A DNA stretch of 64,000 nucleotides from Halobacteriovorax sp. HLS (GCF_004006665.1 NZ_QOCL01000001.1:310001-374000); one strand, 5' to 3'. Shown: positions 33,719 to 42,937, counted from the first letter of the stretch. The notes: a model not told the origin generated them from the letters alone. Translations and numbers: made by a program.

Positions 33719-35215
33719 ATGAAGTCGAGTTTGTTTTTAAGTTTATCAATTATAAGTCTATTTTCTTACTCACCTAACCAAGTACTAGGTAAGACGACTT
33801 ATGAGCATAATCAGCTTAGTCAAAATATACAACAAGCGCAATCCAATCAAGCACTTCAATTAAGTCTTACTCCGCACGATAGCACAATGAAATCATTAAT
33901 AATTACACAGGACCAAAAAAATGCGGTTCTTAAGAATATTGATAAGATTCTAGCAAAGAAAAATCAAACTATCTTTGAGTATATGAAACTTACGAAGCAA
34001 CTCGAGTCTAAGCTTGAAAAGATGAGCTTCAAAGACAGAATAAAGTCTGAGATGAAAAAAAGAGAGCTTAGCTCAGAGCTAGAAGAATCTAGTGACTCTC
34101 TAGCCTCCTTAAAAGGCATTATTGTTGAGAAAGATTTAAAAATTCAGTATCTACAAAAACTTTTAAAGAATCAAAATACTCAGCTTGCAAGTGAAGTTAA
34201 AAAATTGAACTTTAAACTTAAAAGACTGTCTCATCGCTATAATACCCAAACAAGTGTCACTGAAACATCTAAAGTGATAGAGCTAGAAAGTAAGCATCAC
34301 GAAACACTTAGACGTTATCAAAATAAACTATACGAAAATCAAAAAACAATTAGTGAGTTTAATAAGAAGTTTAAATCGAATAAATCTTTTAAAGGTCTAA
34401 TCGAAGAAAACTCAAAGCTAGCAGAATCTTTAAGAAGTACTGAAATAGAAATCAAAATCCATAAAGCGGCTTACGATACATTAGAGCAAAAATACCTAGC
34501 GAAAGTTAAAGAGAATAAAGAATTAGAGGCCCTTGCTAATGCAATGAAAGATGAATTCAACGTGGAAATGACAACCTTAAAAGAAAAATATGCTCAAGCT
34601 TTAAAACTTGGGGCAAATAAAAGAAGTGGAAGGGTACCAGCAAGTACTTCTGCAGAAGTTGTTAAGGCCAACAACTCAATACAGAATACAATAGAGAACT
34701 CTGGACTTGGTCACCTTATAGAAATAGATCCTCAACACATGAAACTTGTCCTAGATGAAACTCTAATTTTCTCAAGAGGTGGGACTAGTATTGATGATAA
34801 AGCGAAAGAAAATATAAAGAGAATCTTATCCGTTTACACAAAAGAGATTTATTCCAATCCAAAACTCAGAAATAGACTTTTAAAAGTTCAATTCATTGGA
34901 CATGCTTCACCAATATTTAAAGGAAAGTTTGTTGAACCGCTAACGGCGACAAAAGAGGCCTATGATCTAAATATGGATATATCTCTTGCGAGATCTACAA
35001 AACTATTTAAAACGATCTTTTCAGAAGATTTTGGAGACTTTCCTAACAAGCAAGAGCTTAGATCGAAAGTTGTCATCTCTGGTAAGTCTTTTAGCGAACC
35101 TCTAGAAGTAAAAAGAGGTCCAGCAGCTTTGAATACATTTCAATGTGGAGAATTTAATTGCGAAGGCTCACAAAGGGTCGAAATATTATTCGAATTTGAA
35201 AAGGAAATTAAATAA
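33719..35215 (+). CDS. Secreted coiled-coil protein with OmpA-like C-terminus
   Basis: 498 residues: signal peptide (about 1-24), a long coiled coil rich in Lys/Glu (about 80-300), and a C-terminal OmpA/MotB-type domain (about 335-498) with LDETLIFSRGGTSIDD, VQFIGHASP, NMDISLARS and SQRVEILFEF. This fold binds peptidoglycan, and the coiled coil would span the periplasm. ACATTAAGGGG precedes the ATG. An intrinsic terminator follows. It could tether a surface or motor structure to the wall; no motor partner is adjacent. Confidence 0.75.
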   Translation: MKSSLFLSLSIISLFSYSPNQVLGKTTYEHNQLSQNIQQAQSNQALQLSLTPHDSTMKSLIITQDQKNAVLKNIDKILAKKNQTIFEYMKLTKQLESKLEKMSFKDRIKSEMKKRELSSELEESSDSLASLKGIIVEKDLKIQYLQKLLKNQNTQLASEVKKLNFKLKRLSHRYNTQTSVTETSKVIELESKHHETLRRYQNKLYENQKTISEFNKKFKSNKSFKGLIEENSKLAESLRSTEIEIKIHKAAYDTLEQKYLAKVKENKELEALANAMKDEFNVEMTTLKEKYAQALKLGANKRSGRVPASTSAEVVKANNSIQNTIENSGLGHLIEIDPQHMKLVLDETLIFSRGGTSIDDKAKENIKRILSVYTKEIYSNPKLRNRLLKVQFIGHASPIFKGKFVEPLTATKEAYDLNMDISLARSTKLFKTIFSEDFGDFPNKQELRSKVVISGKSFSEPLEVKRGPAALNTFQCGEFNCEGSQRVEILFEFEKEIK

Positions 35216-35223
35216 CAGTACCT

Positions 35224-35248
35224 TGGGCCTTAGTGGCCCATTTTTTTT
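35224..35248 (+). terminator. Intrinsic terminator after the OmpA-like gene
   Basis: TGGGCC (35224-35229), loop TTAGT, GGCCCA (35235-35240), followed by eight T (35241-35248). Classic rho-independent layout, nine bases after the stop codon. Confidence 0.9.
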
Positions 35249-35366
35249 GCGAATTTCATACATTAAATACCAATAGATAAAATCATAGAACAGCTCTTTT
35301 TTTCACAAATTCAACTTTAATTCTAATACCTTACACCTTTTTTCTGACCATTTCCCTCAGAAATAA

Positions 35367-35394
35367 TTGAGTTAGTTTTCTAATCAGATAGAAT
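35367..35394 (+). promoter_or_regulatory. Candidate sigma-70 promoter of the 35472 operon
   Basis: TTGAGT (35367-35372), 16-base spacer, TAGAAT (35389-35394). The predicted start is near 35401, about 70 bases before the ATG at 35472. The stretch 35249-35366 before it is AT-rich and holds nothing I can identify. Confidence 0.5.
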
Positions 35395-35471
35395 TAGAAC
35401 ATTAAAAAGAGCTATATAAAGTGCACGTGAGTTGATGGCCATTTTTAAACTTAAAATCACCGGGGTTGGCG

Positions 35472-36266
35472 ATGAAGAGTTTATCACTCACGACATTCAT
35501 TCTCTTTATTTTCTGCTTATGTCTAAGAGGATATTCTTATTATACCTATTCAAAACTTCGCTCGAAAGTAACAAATAATAAATCTATTTTAAGTAATGAT
35601 AAGAAGCAGTCTTTGGCACTACTGAACACTTTGAACGATCTTAATGATCTAAAATCAGAGCGTAAGATTGCAAGTGTTAAGTCAGATAATCAAGTAAAAT
35701 CGGCCCTTGAGATTACATTTATAAATGACTTCTATGAGCCTAAGAATAACCTAGAAGAGCTACAGTCACTTCAGAAAAAGATAAGAGAGTCTAATCTTAA
35801 AGAAAAAATGAGTGATAACTCTTTAGAATCGTTTCCGATACGCTTTATATACTTCTTAGTTATAAGAGAGAATTTTGATTTGTCTGAACTTAAAAGAAGT
35901 GAAGCAGCTGTTTTATACAACTTTGATCGTGAACAAGTGAAGCAAATGAAAATCGAATCAAATAAGCACTCATTTTTAACCGAGATTTTAAATTTCAAAA
36001 ACGTTAATACAGATGAACTTCAAGAGGATATAGAGTATCAAAATAGTCTTGCACGCCTTGAAGAAGTAAATAAGACTTTAGCAGCAAAGAATGAAACTAA
36101 TCCTGAAGATGAAGAGAAAGCAGACTTCATTGATCAGTTGCCGGAAGAAGTCTTAGAACAATTGGCCATAGCCGAGACTAGTGATATTGACATTGAGGAA
36201 AAACTCAAAGAAATGGATTATACCGAACAAGAAGTTGCAGAAATAATAGAAGGATATGAATACTAA
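35472..36266 (+). CDS. Single-pass membrane protein with acidic coiled region
   Basis: 264 residues from ATG 35472, with GGGG six bases before it; TTG 35466 is an alternative. One N-terminal hydrophobic helix (about 6-23) is followed by a long charged, helical region and an acidic C-terminus (EEVLEQLAIAETSDIDIEEKL). No family recognised. Next gene begins 15 bases later behind GGGGGAA, then a PilZ gene, so the three are probably one operon. Confidence 0.65.
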   Translation: MKSLSLTTFILFIFCLCLRGYSYYTYSKLRSKVTNNKSILSNDKKQSLALLNTLNDLNDLKSERKIASVKSDNQVKSALEITFINDFYEPKNNLEELQSLQKKIRESNLKEKMSDNSLESFPIRFIYFLVIRENFDLSELKRSEAAVLYNFDREQVKQMKIESNKHSFLTEILNFKNVNTDELQEDIEYQNSLARLEEVNKTLAAKNETNPEDEEKADFIDQLPEEVLEQLAIAETSDIDIEEKLKEMDYTEQEVAEIIEGYEY

Positions 36267-36280
36267 TTCCCGGGGGAAAT

Positions 36281-36793
36281 ATGAATACATCAAACCAAAA
36301 GCCAGTTGAGAGGGCAAAGATTTATAGATTTTTATTCCAGGGAAGAAAATTCTTTATAAATCCTTCTTTTCAAAAAAAGTTTATGTCCTTTGTTCTCACC
36401 AGCGTGATTATTTCCATGGGGATAATGTATGGAGCAAATTGGGTATTCTTCAATAAGTTCTTAACCTATGGTGAAAAACTAAACTTACCCCAAAACCATC
36501 CTTTCTATAGGCTTTTACTAGAACAGCAAGAGTTTATGACAACTGTATTTATCATTAGTTCTTCCCTTTTATGTTTAGCTCTTGGTATTGCAGGACTATT
36601 TTTCTCACATAGAATTGCCGGTCCTCTTTTTAGACTTAATAAAGTATTCTCAGATGCACACAAGCAAAAAGTACAGCTCGATCAAATCCAATTCAGACAT
36701 GATGACTTCTTTCAAGAAGTTCCAGTTGCCATTAACAAATATCTAAAGGATCAAAAAGAGCTAGAATTGGATAGAGATAAGAAAGTTAGTTAA
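36281..36793 (+). CDS. Two-helix membrane protein with HAMP-like segment
   Basis: 170 residues with membrane helices near 34-57 and 90-112. Directly after the second helix, SHRIAGPLFRLNKVFSD resembles the start of a HAMP linker, as in chemoreceptors and kinases, but no output domain follows. The short loop between the helices would be periplasmic. A strong ribosome site (GGGGGAA) precedes the ATG. It might relay a signal from a partner protein; this is inference. Confidence 0.6.
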   Translation: MNTSNQKPVERAKIYRFLFQGRKFFINPSFQKKFMSFVLTSVIISMGIMYGANWVFFNKFLTYGEKLNLPQNHPFYRLLLEQQEFMTTVFIISSSLLCLALGIAGLFFSHRIAGPLFRLNKVFSDAHKQKVQLDQIQFRHDDFFQEVPVAINKYLKDQKELELDRDKKVS

Positions 36794-36853
36794 TTTCTTC
36801 TATGGCCTTGATTTCTAATTTAAGCGATAATAAGCTAAATTCAGGAGATCAAG

Positions 36854-37537
36854 GTGAGCGAGAAAAAAGATCAAATTTCAGATGAATTTGAGATTCATTC
36901 ATTTTTTAGAGTGTTAAACCAAAATAGAGATAAGATTTGGCTTTGGCAAAAAGAGTTAGTAGATGGAAAAAGAATCGTCCAATACGGTATTGTAAAAAAA
37001 GTCGACCTCATAAAGCAAGTTGTTCACATTGCACCAAATAGCTCGAAAGGATTCAAGTTTGAAAGTCTTGATGAGTTCTTTTTCTATCACTCCCAAAAGT
37101 CACTGGCCTTCAAATTTAAGGCCCGAGAGATTACGAAAGAAATGATGATTGTCCCAATTCCGAAGTCTTTTCATAAGCTGTCATCTGATTTTTTAAAAAA
37201 TGTCGAACTTATTGAAAAAGAAAATGAAGAACAATTTAAACACTTACGTGGAGCCCCAAGAGTTCAGCCCCAAGGTGACCAATTTGTATCCCTCGTGAGA
37301 GTTCTCCCGGACAACTCTTATTCTAAGCTTGAGATTTTTTCACTATACGACATTTCCCAAGGTGGAATGGGCTTTAAAGTTGAAGACCCGTCAGAGTTTG
37401 ATATTGGAGAAGTTGTTGAAGTTAAAAATATTAATGAAAAAGAAGTTCCTAAATTAATGATTGGAGAAGTTGTTAGCATCCGTCAGCAAGAGTCAGAAAG
37501 AAGTGAATTCAAAGTCGGTGTTAAATTTAGGGATTAA
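36854..37537 (+). CDS. PilZ-domain c-di-GMP receptor
   Basis: 227 soluble residues from GTG 36854, chosen because AGGAG lies seven bases upstream. The C-terminal half is a PilZ domain with RGAPR (RxxxR) and DISQGG (DxSxxG), the two c-di-GMP-binding motifs. The N-terminal half is a strand-rich domain as in YcgR-type proteins. Last gene of a three-gene cluster with two small membrane proteins; its stop overlaps the convergent lipoprotein gene by 4 bp. Confidence 0.8.
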   Translation: MSEKKDQISDEFEIHSFFRVLNQNRDKIWLWQKELVDGKRIVQYGIVKKVDLIKQVVHIAPNSSKGFKFESLDEFFFYHSQKSLAFKFKAREITKEMMIVPIPKSFHKLSSDFLKNVELIEKENEEQFKHLRGAPRVQPQGDQFVSLVRVLPDNSYSKLEIFSLYDISQGGMGFKVEDPSEFDIGEVVEVKNINEKEVPKLMIGEVVSIRQQESERSEFKVGVKFRD

Positions 37538-39402
37538 TTCCAAGTTTGCTCAGCACCAATACTAATAGTAAAACTAGTTTCGCTATACGATCTTGCCTGT
37601 TTCCAAGATGTAACATTTGTTTCATCTTCTGTTTCATACTCATAGTAGGCATAGAAATTTGCATCGCCACTAACTCTAGTTCCTCTTCCATATGTTAAAG
37701 CAGTAGCACTTCCAAAGCTTAGGACTCCAGGATTCAGAGGACCTCCAGGAGTACAAACTCCAGCATTATCATTAGGCCCAGTATCGTCTAAAGTAATATT
37801 AACCACCTCAGTGCAGACTATTGTTATATACTGAGATCTCCCAGGAATTATATAATCATCATTTAACTCATCTACGGCCCAAAATGTTTCAGTGTCTGTT
37901 CCATCACTATCTGCTTGTCCATTAGCAATCACTGGAAAGTTTGAAGTAACTCGAACACCAGTTGCTGCGTTTTGATTTCCTCCCCCACTTAAATCAACCG
38001 TACTTCCTTTATTTCCAGAAAAACCGACAGAAGTTCCATTGGAGTAATATATTGTTCCGAAGGTTCCGTTTTGAGTAATTCCAATCGATGCCCCAGTGGC
38101 CAATGGTCCAACAATATCCGTACTCGGAGGAACCATTTGAGCTCCATCAGAAGAGTTAGAAACATAGTATAGACCCACAATAGGTCTATCACTTTCAATT
38201 AATCCAAACTTTGATACATCATAATCAATATGTAGAAACGATTTCGCGCTCACAGTGTAATCGAAAGAATTTAAGAGAGTACCTGAACTGTCATAGTTGT
38301 AAAGTGTTAAGTTTGCGTCCACAGTATTTGGATTATAGAGATCCCAATCATCTACTCCACGAGATTTAGGATAGCCTAAAACTGAAGATGCAAATGAAAT
38401 AGGCATTATTGAATCAGATCCAACAGAGCTTGTTTCAAAACGACCTGAAATTGGCCCAAGAACCGTAATTTCTCCGAAGAGAGTATTAGGAGTAATTGTT
38501 GGGGTTACAGGTGAGATCGTATTTGTTACATCCCCACCACTGGTCTTAACTGTTACATCATTCAATGATGTGTAAGAAGATATACTATGGTTTCTATTAC
38601 TTGCTGCTTGGGATAACTCTAAGTATACAGCTTTAGCCGTATCATAAGTAAAAACAGCTTCTCTGGATGAGGCACTTGTGAGAAGAGAGTTACCATAGGA
38701 CATGATAATTTTACTAGTCGCCGTATTTTGTATTTTTACCCAAACAGTCGAGTCTCCTGAAGTATTCCAGGACTCTATCCAATAGTCTTGGGAATTATAA
38801 AGAGTGTCAAAGAACCTCAAGTCACTTCCGTCAGCAGCAGCTTTAGAGTAATCAAAATTTGAAGCATTCAGTGTTAACTTTACTTGGAGTTCATCTTGAT
38901 CCGTAGGAGAGCTTAAATCAATATCTCGATAGTATTGACCACTAAGTACATGAAATCGAAATGGAACCAGTTGAATAATCGGTGTTCCACCAACAGTTAT
39001 TTGTATTGTATTTGGAGAACCAAAGCTTGTACCAGTTAAGGTTACATCATAGACCCCATTTCCCTGATCTCTAACAGCTGAAAAGGTACCAGCCGAAGTG
39101 CCATCCCCTAAAAGAGAAAATGCAACGGCAAGCCCCCCTTCTTTAATAGCAACTCCACTGCTATCTCTTCCAACGAAAGAAATAATTGTACTTTGAGTTT
39201 CGTAAACCCTTTCAGAAGTAATATAGGCAACCGAATTAATATAAGAGAGGTCTGCATTAGTTGGTGGAGTTGGAGCAGTCTTTGGAGGAGCTTCATACCG
39301 TCTTTGGTCTTCGACCTCAACTGACTCTGCAGCTTGCTTACAACTTTGCATTGTAGCGAGAATGAGAAGTCCCATAAATATGAATTTTAGTTTCTCAACC
39401 AT
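37534..39402 (-). CDS. Large cell-surface lipoprotein with DUF2341 domain
   Basis: 622 residues from ATG 39402 (the frame extends to TTG 39417). The N-terminus is a lipoprotein-like signal ending TMQSC, though MQS before the Cys is an atypical lipobox. A Pro/Thr linker, an Ig-like invasin/Big-type repeat (about 50-150) and a DUF2341 domain (about 160-245, with DLRFFDTLYNSQDYWIESWN) follow, then about 370 residues of strand-rich sequence. DUF2341 occurs in extracellular adhesin-like proteins. Likely an exposed adhesion or carbohydrate-binding protein. Confidence 0.65.
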   Translation of the reverse strand: MVEKLKFIFMGLLILATMQSCKQAAESVEVEDQRRYEAPPKTAPTPPTNADLSYINSVAYITSERVYETQSTIISFVGRDSSGVAIKEGGLAVAFSLLGDGTSAGTFSAVRDQGNGVYDVTLTGTSFGSPNTIQITVGGTPIIQLVPFRFHVLSGQYYRDIDLSSPTDQDELQVKLTLNASNFDYSKAAADGSDLRFFDTLYNSQDYWIESWNTSGDSTVWVKIQNTATSKIIMSYGNSLLTSASSREAVFTYDTAKAVYLELSQAASNRNHSISSYTSLNDVTVKTSGGDVTNTISPVTPTITPNTLFGEITVLGPISGRFETSSVGSDSIMPISFASSVLGYPKSRGVDDWDLYNPNTVDANLTLYNYDSSGTLLNSFDYTVSAKSFLHIDYDVSKFGLIESDRPIVGLYYVSNSSDGAQMVPPSTDIVGPLATGASIGITQNGTFGTIYYSNGTSVGFSGNKGSTVDLSGGGNQNAATGVRVTSNFPVIANGQADSDGTDTETFWAVDELNDDYIIPGRSQYITIVCTEVVNITLDDTGPNDNAGVCTPGGPLNPGVLSFGSATALTYGRGTRVSGDANFYAYYEYETEDETNVTSWKQARSYSETSFTISIGAEQTWN

Positions 39403-39530
39403 GAAAACTAACCACAACTCAGACTAAAGATTCATTTCTTTAGTATATTTCTATAATTTTATCGGAATTTTACCTAAAAGATTGATAGCTTCTTGAGAAT
39501 AGATATAGAAGTGATTAAGTCGGTTGTTAA

Positions 39531-40082
39531 CTAGAAAGATAAAAAGCTATAAGTCACACCAAAATCAAAGGAAAATACGCCATATTCAATAGAATGGTGA
39601 ATATAATTCATATCAACCAACCATTCTAATCCACTAATAAAAAGAGGTCCATGAAGACCTCCTCCTACGTAAAAGCTCATTGTGGCTCCAGCAATCGACT
39701 TCGAACTTAAGGTTGTACTTGATGAGCTTTCATACTCAACATTAATATCATGTAACACAAGTCCAAGATTATAATGAACAGATTGTGAACCATTGAAGCG
39801 CATCCCTAAACCAAAAATATTATCCTTAATATCTATATCGTAAGTACCAAAGGATGACGTATGTAAATTATTAAGTGTGTATGGACGAAACTGTAGCTCT
39901 AGCGCCAGTCGTTCAAAACGAATGCCAAATAGAAGGAGTGGAGCAGAACCTGATGCTCCATTCCAGTAGTCACTATTAGCTGTAGAAACCCCATACGTAT
40001 AAGAAGCGCCTCCATACAAAGAAGCTGCATTTATATTAAATGTCAGTAGAGTTAAGCATATTAGCGAAAGAAACTTATTCAT
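39531..40082 (-). CDS. Probable outer-membrane beta-barrel protein
   Basis: 183 residues with a signal peptide (about 1-19, ending NINA). The mature part alternates polar and aromatic residues in about eight strands (YGGASYTYGVS, LALELQFRPYTL, FSFDFGVTYSFLSF) and ends in Phe, a standard OMP signature. Small porin-like or OmpW/OmpX-type size. No partner is obvious; pdxH lies 24 bases upstream on the same strand. Confidence 0.6.
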   Translation of the reverse strand: MNKFLSLICLTLLTFNINAASLYGGASYTYGVSTANSDYWNGASGSAPLLLFGIRFERLALELQFRPYTLNNLHTSSFGTYDIDIKDNIFGLGMRFNGSQSVHYNLGLVLHDINVEYESSSSTTLSSKSIAGATMSFYVGGGLHGPLFISGLEWLVDMNYIHHSIEYGVFSFDFGVTYSFLSF

Positions 40083-40106
40083 ATTAAAAGCATAACAAAA
40101 AAATGC

Positions 40107-40712
40107 TTAAGGTTGAAGTCTTTCTATACTCCAAGAACCATTATCATCTAAAGAAAATATAAAGCGGTCATTTAATCTATGCTCACCATAAATGAAAAAT
40201 TCAATCTTATCAGGACTAAGTTCGTACCCTCCCCAATTTTCAGGACATTTAATCTCTTCTGAATCATTGAGACTTTTTAGATATGCTTGGTATTGAGAGA
40301 TCAGCACTTCTCGGCTTTCTATAGGAGCACTTTGAGTTGAAATAGATGAGGCTATTCGACTCTCAAGATCACGCGAATTAAAATAGTCCTCAGATGATTC
40401 TCTTGAAGTTTTCTTCACGCTTCCGCTAATTCGAACTTGCCTCTTAGAGTTTCTCCAAAAGAAGGCCATTGACGCTCTGGGATTTTCTTCAAGATCAGAT
40501 GCTTTATGACTAGAGTAATTAGTAAAGAAACGAAATTTATCTTCGACTATACCTTTATGAAGTAAATAGCGCACACTTGGCTCACCATCTTTTGAAGAAG
40601 TTGCCAGAGCAAAGGCCCAAGGATTATCATCAACCACTATGGCGTCAGTTAGCCATTCGTCAAAAGTTTCAAAAGGATTATTTTTTATTTTAAATGATTC
40701 GTAGTTTTCCAT
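40107..40712 (-). CDS. pdxH: Pyridoxamine 5'-phosphate oxidase PdxH
   Basis: FMN enzyme that makes pyridoxal phosphate from pyridoxine or pyridoxamine phosphate. From ATG 40712 it has 201 residues; the frame extends to TTG 40748, but those 12 residues are atypical. Family features are NPWAFALATSSKDGEPSVRYLL (FMN loop), FFTNYSSHKASDLEENPRASMAFFW, RQVRISGSV, and the C-terminal PDKIEFFIYGEHRLNDRF with the substrate-binding RLNDR motif seen in PdxH. Confidence 0.93.
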   Translation of the reverse strand: MENYESFKIKNNPFETFDEWLTDAIVVDDNPWAFALATSSKDGEPSVRYLLHKGIVEDKFRFFTNYSSHKASDLEENPRASMAFFWRNSKRQVRISGSVKKTSRESSEDYFNSRDLESRIASSISTQSAPIESREVLISQYQAYLKSLNDSEEIKCPENWGGYELSPDKIEFFIYGEHRLNDRFIFSLDDNGSWSIERLQP

Positions 40713-40771
40713 AGCTAGAAATATGCCACTTTTTTTACTGAAGAACAATGATTGAAATCAGCTAGATTACA

Positions 40772-40796
40772 AAAAAAGGCCTTCATAAGAAGGCCC
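40772..40796 (-). terminator. Intrinsic terminator of the 651-residue secreted protein gene
   Basis: On the minus strand GGCCTTC (plus 40790-40796), loop TTAT, GAAGGCC (plus 40779-40785), then a run of seven T (plus 40772-40778 are A). It lies directly after the stop at 40802. Confidence 0.88.
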
Positions 40797-40801
40797 ATAT
40801 A

Positions 40802-42757
40802 TTAATCCTGTGTTGTAATAGCTGGTTTTTTTACATCTTGCTCAGAGCTAAGTCGTAAGTCCCATGAACGATTATTGATTGCATTATGAGCGTACTGAAG
40901 TTCATGATAAAGTTTGGAAAACTTTTGATCACCATACTTTAATACTACCTCTTGAGTATCTTTTGCATGAAGATTTAAAGTGATAAAGAGATGGTCTTCT
41001 AGATGATCCTGGTCTAGTAAACTTATCAAAAATCCTATTCCGACCTTTTCAAATAATAGCTTCTCTCTTAAATCTAAGAGCTCATTAATTTTTGTTTTTC
41101 CAGTGATTGTCTTATCAGTAAGTATAAAATGTAATTTCTTAGCAATTTTTTTCAACTGTCTTTTTTCTGTTATTTTAACAATCGTTAAAGTTCGCCAAAT
41201 TCTTTGCCATACTCCATGTACAGGTCCAGCTTGCAACAGTAGCCTATTTCTATAGTAATCTTGAATTTTTTCATTTAACTCTTCAAATGTTATATCACTT
41301 AAACTCTTAAAAGCAGATGCTTTAAAAATTATCTGAAAAAAACCTCTTGCAGAACGATGAGACTCTGTATCGTTAAACTCGGCCCAATCGATCGTATCAT
41401 ATAACTCTTTTGGAATATTATCCCTAACCTTTTGCTTGAATTTCACTTGTTCTGTTTGGAAGAATTCCTTATCTCTAACATCATATGTGAATCCATAATC
41501 CGAGTACTCATGACCTTCATCTCTTCTCTCTCTCACTGGAACCAGTCCAAAGAAGGAATAATTAACTTCTTCTTTATACTTAAATGGCCAAACTCCAAAC
41601 TTCTTTCTTTTTTGCTTCATATGAATTGGATAATAAAAGAACTTACTTCTTCCATCACTTTCTTCGAAAGAAACTAAATTTTCTGTATATGAAATATCTC
41701 TTTTGTAACTAGCCAGAAGTAAACCTAATTTTATCTTATTTCTATCGTATTCATAATCGTTAGTTCCTTTAAAGACTCTTCTCACTCTCTTATCAACACC
41801 AAGGTGATCTTCATCAGCTAACTGGTCAGCAAGTTCATAACTTGATAAAAGTCTAACTTCCAACTCTCTTCCACTCAAGAAATCTTGGAATATTGAGAGA
41901 TCTTTAAATTTATAAGTAGATGATAAGATTTGGTTATAGGCTTCTTTAGCATCAGAATCATTTAAGTCAAAAACGTAATCGATTAAAAATTGTGTCCCCT
42001 TACCTTTTGACCAGTCAATATCGATAGCATCCATATCAAAAATTTTGTCGATTTGATCATCTAGTATCGAAACACCAAATAATTCGACATCACCTTTTAA
42101 TCCTACACCACCACCTAATCCATTTGACCTTTGGGCAATAAGTTTAACTCTTACTTTATTATCTTTCATTCTAAAGATATGAATTAAGAATTTACCATTT
42201 AAAACATAGTACACTCTTGCCGCGGCATCGATACCGTCAACTCTTTCTAGGAAGCCAGTTGAAGCTCCTACGGTTACAGACATATTTGCAGGAATGCTTA
42301 CAAAGTCCCCAGGTTGTAGTTTCTCTATCGCTCTATCAGCATTAATAGGAAGTTTATTAAAGCTATATGGTATTGCAGTTATAGCATCTTTTTTAGATTC
42401 AAATTGTCTTACAAAATAAATGCTCGAATTTTTGTCAATATTTAAATAGATTGGGGAATCAATCGCGTCCTTAATAATATCACCGGGACGAATATCTGCT
42501 TTAATTTCCCACTTATCAACACGTGTGAAGTGGTTGGCCATATATGAAGGCTCTACTTCATATCGATAACGGGAAGAAATTCCTACACCTTCAAATAAAT
42601 CAACATCTAATAAGTCCACATTAAAATGTATGTCCAAGTCAGCAATTTCTTCTCTAACTCTTTCATTAATTTCAGCAGGCTTGAGGAAGTCGAAAAATCC
42701 GGCTTGAGCACTAATGCTTAAAATAAAAATAAGGAAACTGGCCAAAACCTTCTTCAT
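40802..42757 (-). CDS. Large secreted protein of unknown function
   Basis: 651 residues from ATG 42757, chosen because GGAGAG sits just upstream and a signal peptide (about 1-19, ending SAQA) follows; the open frame runs to 42847 without support. The mature protein is rich in strands in the first half (FLKPAEINERVREEIADLDIHFNVD) and helical and charged in the second. No family recognised. It stands alone between a candidate promoter and a strong terminator, so it is a single-gene unit. Confidence 0.7.
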   Translation of the reverse strand: MKKVLASFLIFILSISAQAGFFDFLKPAEINERVREEIADLDIHFNVDLLDVDLFEGVGISSRYRYEVEPSYMANHFTRVDKWEIKADIRPGDIIKDAIDSPIYLNIDKNSSIYFVRQFESKKDAITAIPYSFNKLPINADRAIEKLQPGDFVSIPANMSVTVGASTGFLERVDGIDAAARVYYVLNGKFLIHIFRMKDNKVRVKLIAQRSNGLGGGVGLKGDVELFGVSILDDQIDKIFDMDAIDIDWSKGKGTQFLIDYVFDLNDSDAKEAYNQILSSTYKFKDLSIFQDFLSGRELEVRLLSSYELADQLADEDHLGVDKRVRRVFKGTNDYEYDRNKIKLGLLLASYKRDISYTENLVSFEESDGRSKFFYYPIHMKQKRKKFGVWPFKYKEEVNYSFFGLVPVRERRDEGHEYSDYGFTYDVRDKEFFQTEQVKFKQKVRDNIPKELYDTIDWAEFNDTESHRSARGFFQIIFKASAFKSLSDITFEELNEKIQDYYRNRLLLQAGPVHGVWQRIWRTLTIVKITEKRQLKKIAKKLHFILTDKTITGKTKINELLDLREKLLFEKVGIGFLISLLDQDHLEDHLFITLNLHAKDTQEVVLKYGDQKFSKLYHELQYAHNAINNRSWDLRLSSEQDVKKPAITTQD

Positions 42758-42818
42758 AAACTCTCCAAAGATGTAGATATCTACTCTCACTCTATAATAT
42801 TTAGTGTGAAAAAGGCCT

Positions 42819-42847
42819 ATTCTTGGAATTTTTACAATAACTGTCAA
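42819..42847 (-). promoter_or_regulatory. Candidate sigma-70 promoter of the 651-residue protein gene
   Basis: Minus strand: TTGACA (-35, plus bases 42842-42847), 17-base spacer, AAGAAT (-10, plus bases 42819-42824). The -35 is a perfect consensus. Predicted start near 42812, about 55 bases upstream of the ATG at 42757. Confidence 0.5.
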
Positions 42848-42859
42848 TAAAATAGACTA
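42843..42859. repeat. 17-bp sequence shared with 19956-19972
   Basis: GTCAATAAAATAGACTA is an exact copy of the block upstream of ettA, in the same orientation. Here it overlaps the -35 box TTGACA of the minus-strand promoter. Confidence 0.5.
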
Positions 42860-42937
42860 TTTAACGTGTTTTAGTGCTGTGAGTGAAGAAAGTACTAGGA
42901 CACTTGAGATTATAGGAGCTTAGAGCTATAAGATGGC

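Noticed and set aside
40086-40108. AAGCAT...ATGCTT hairpin between the barrel gene and pdxH
   Set aside because: It overlaps the pdxH stop, has a nine-base A-rich loop, and lacks a T run on the relevant strand, so it is unlikely to terminate transcription.
42819-42937. A third gene in the divergent region 42758-42937
   Set aside because: Only short frames without ribosome sites; the region is explained by promoters.
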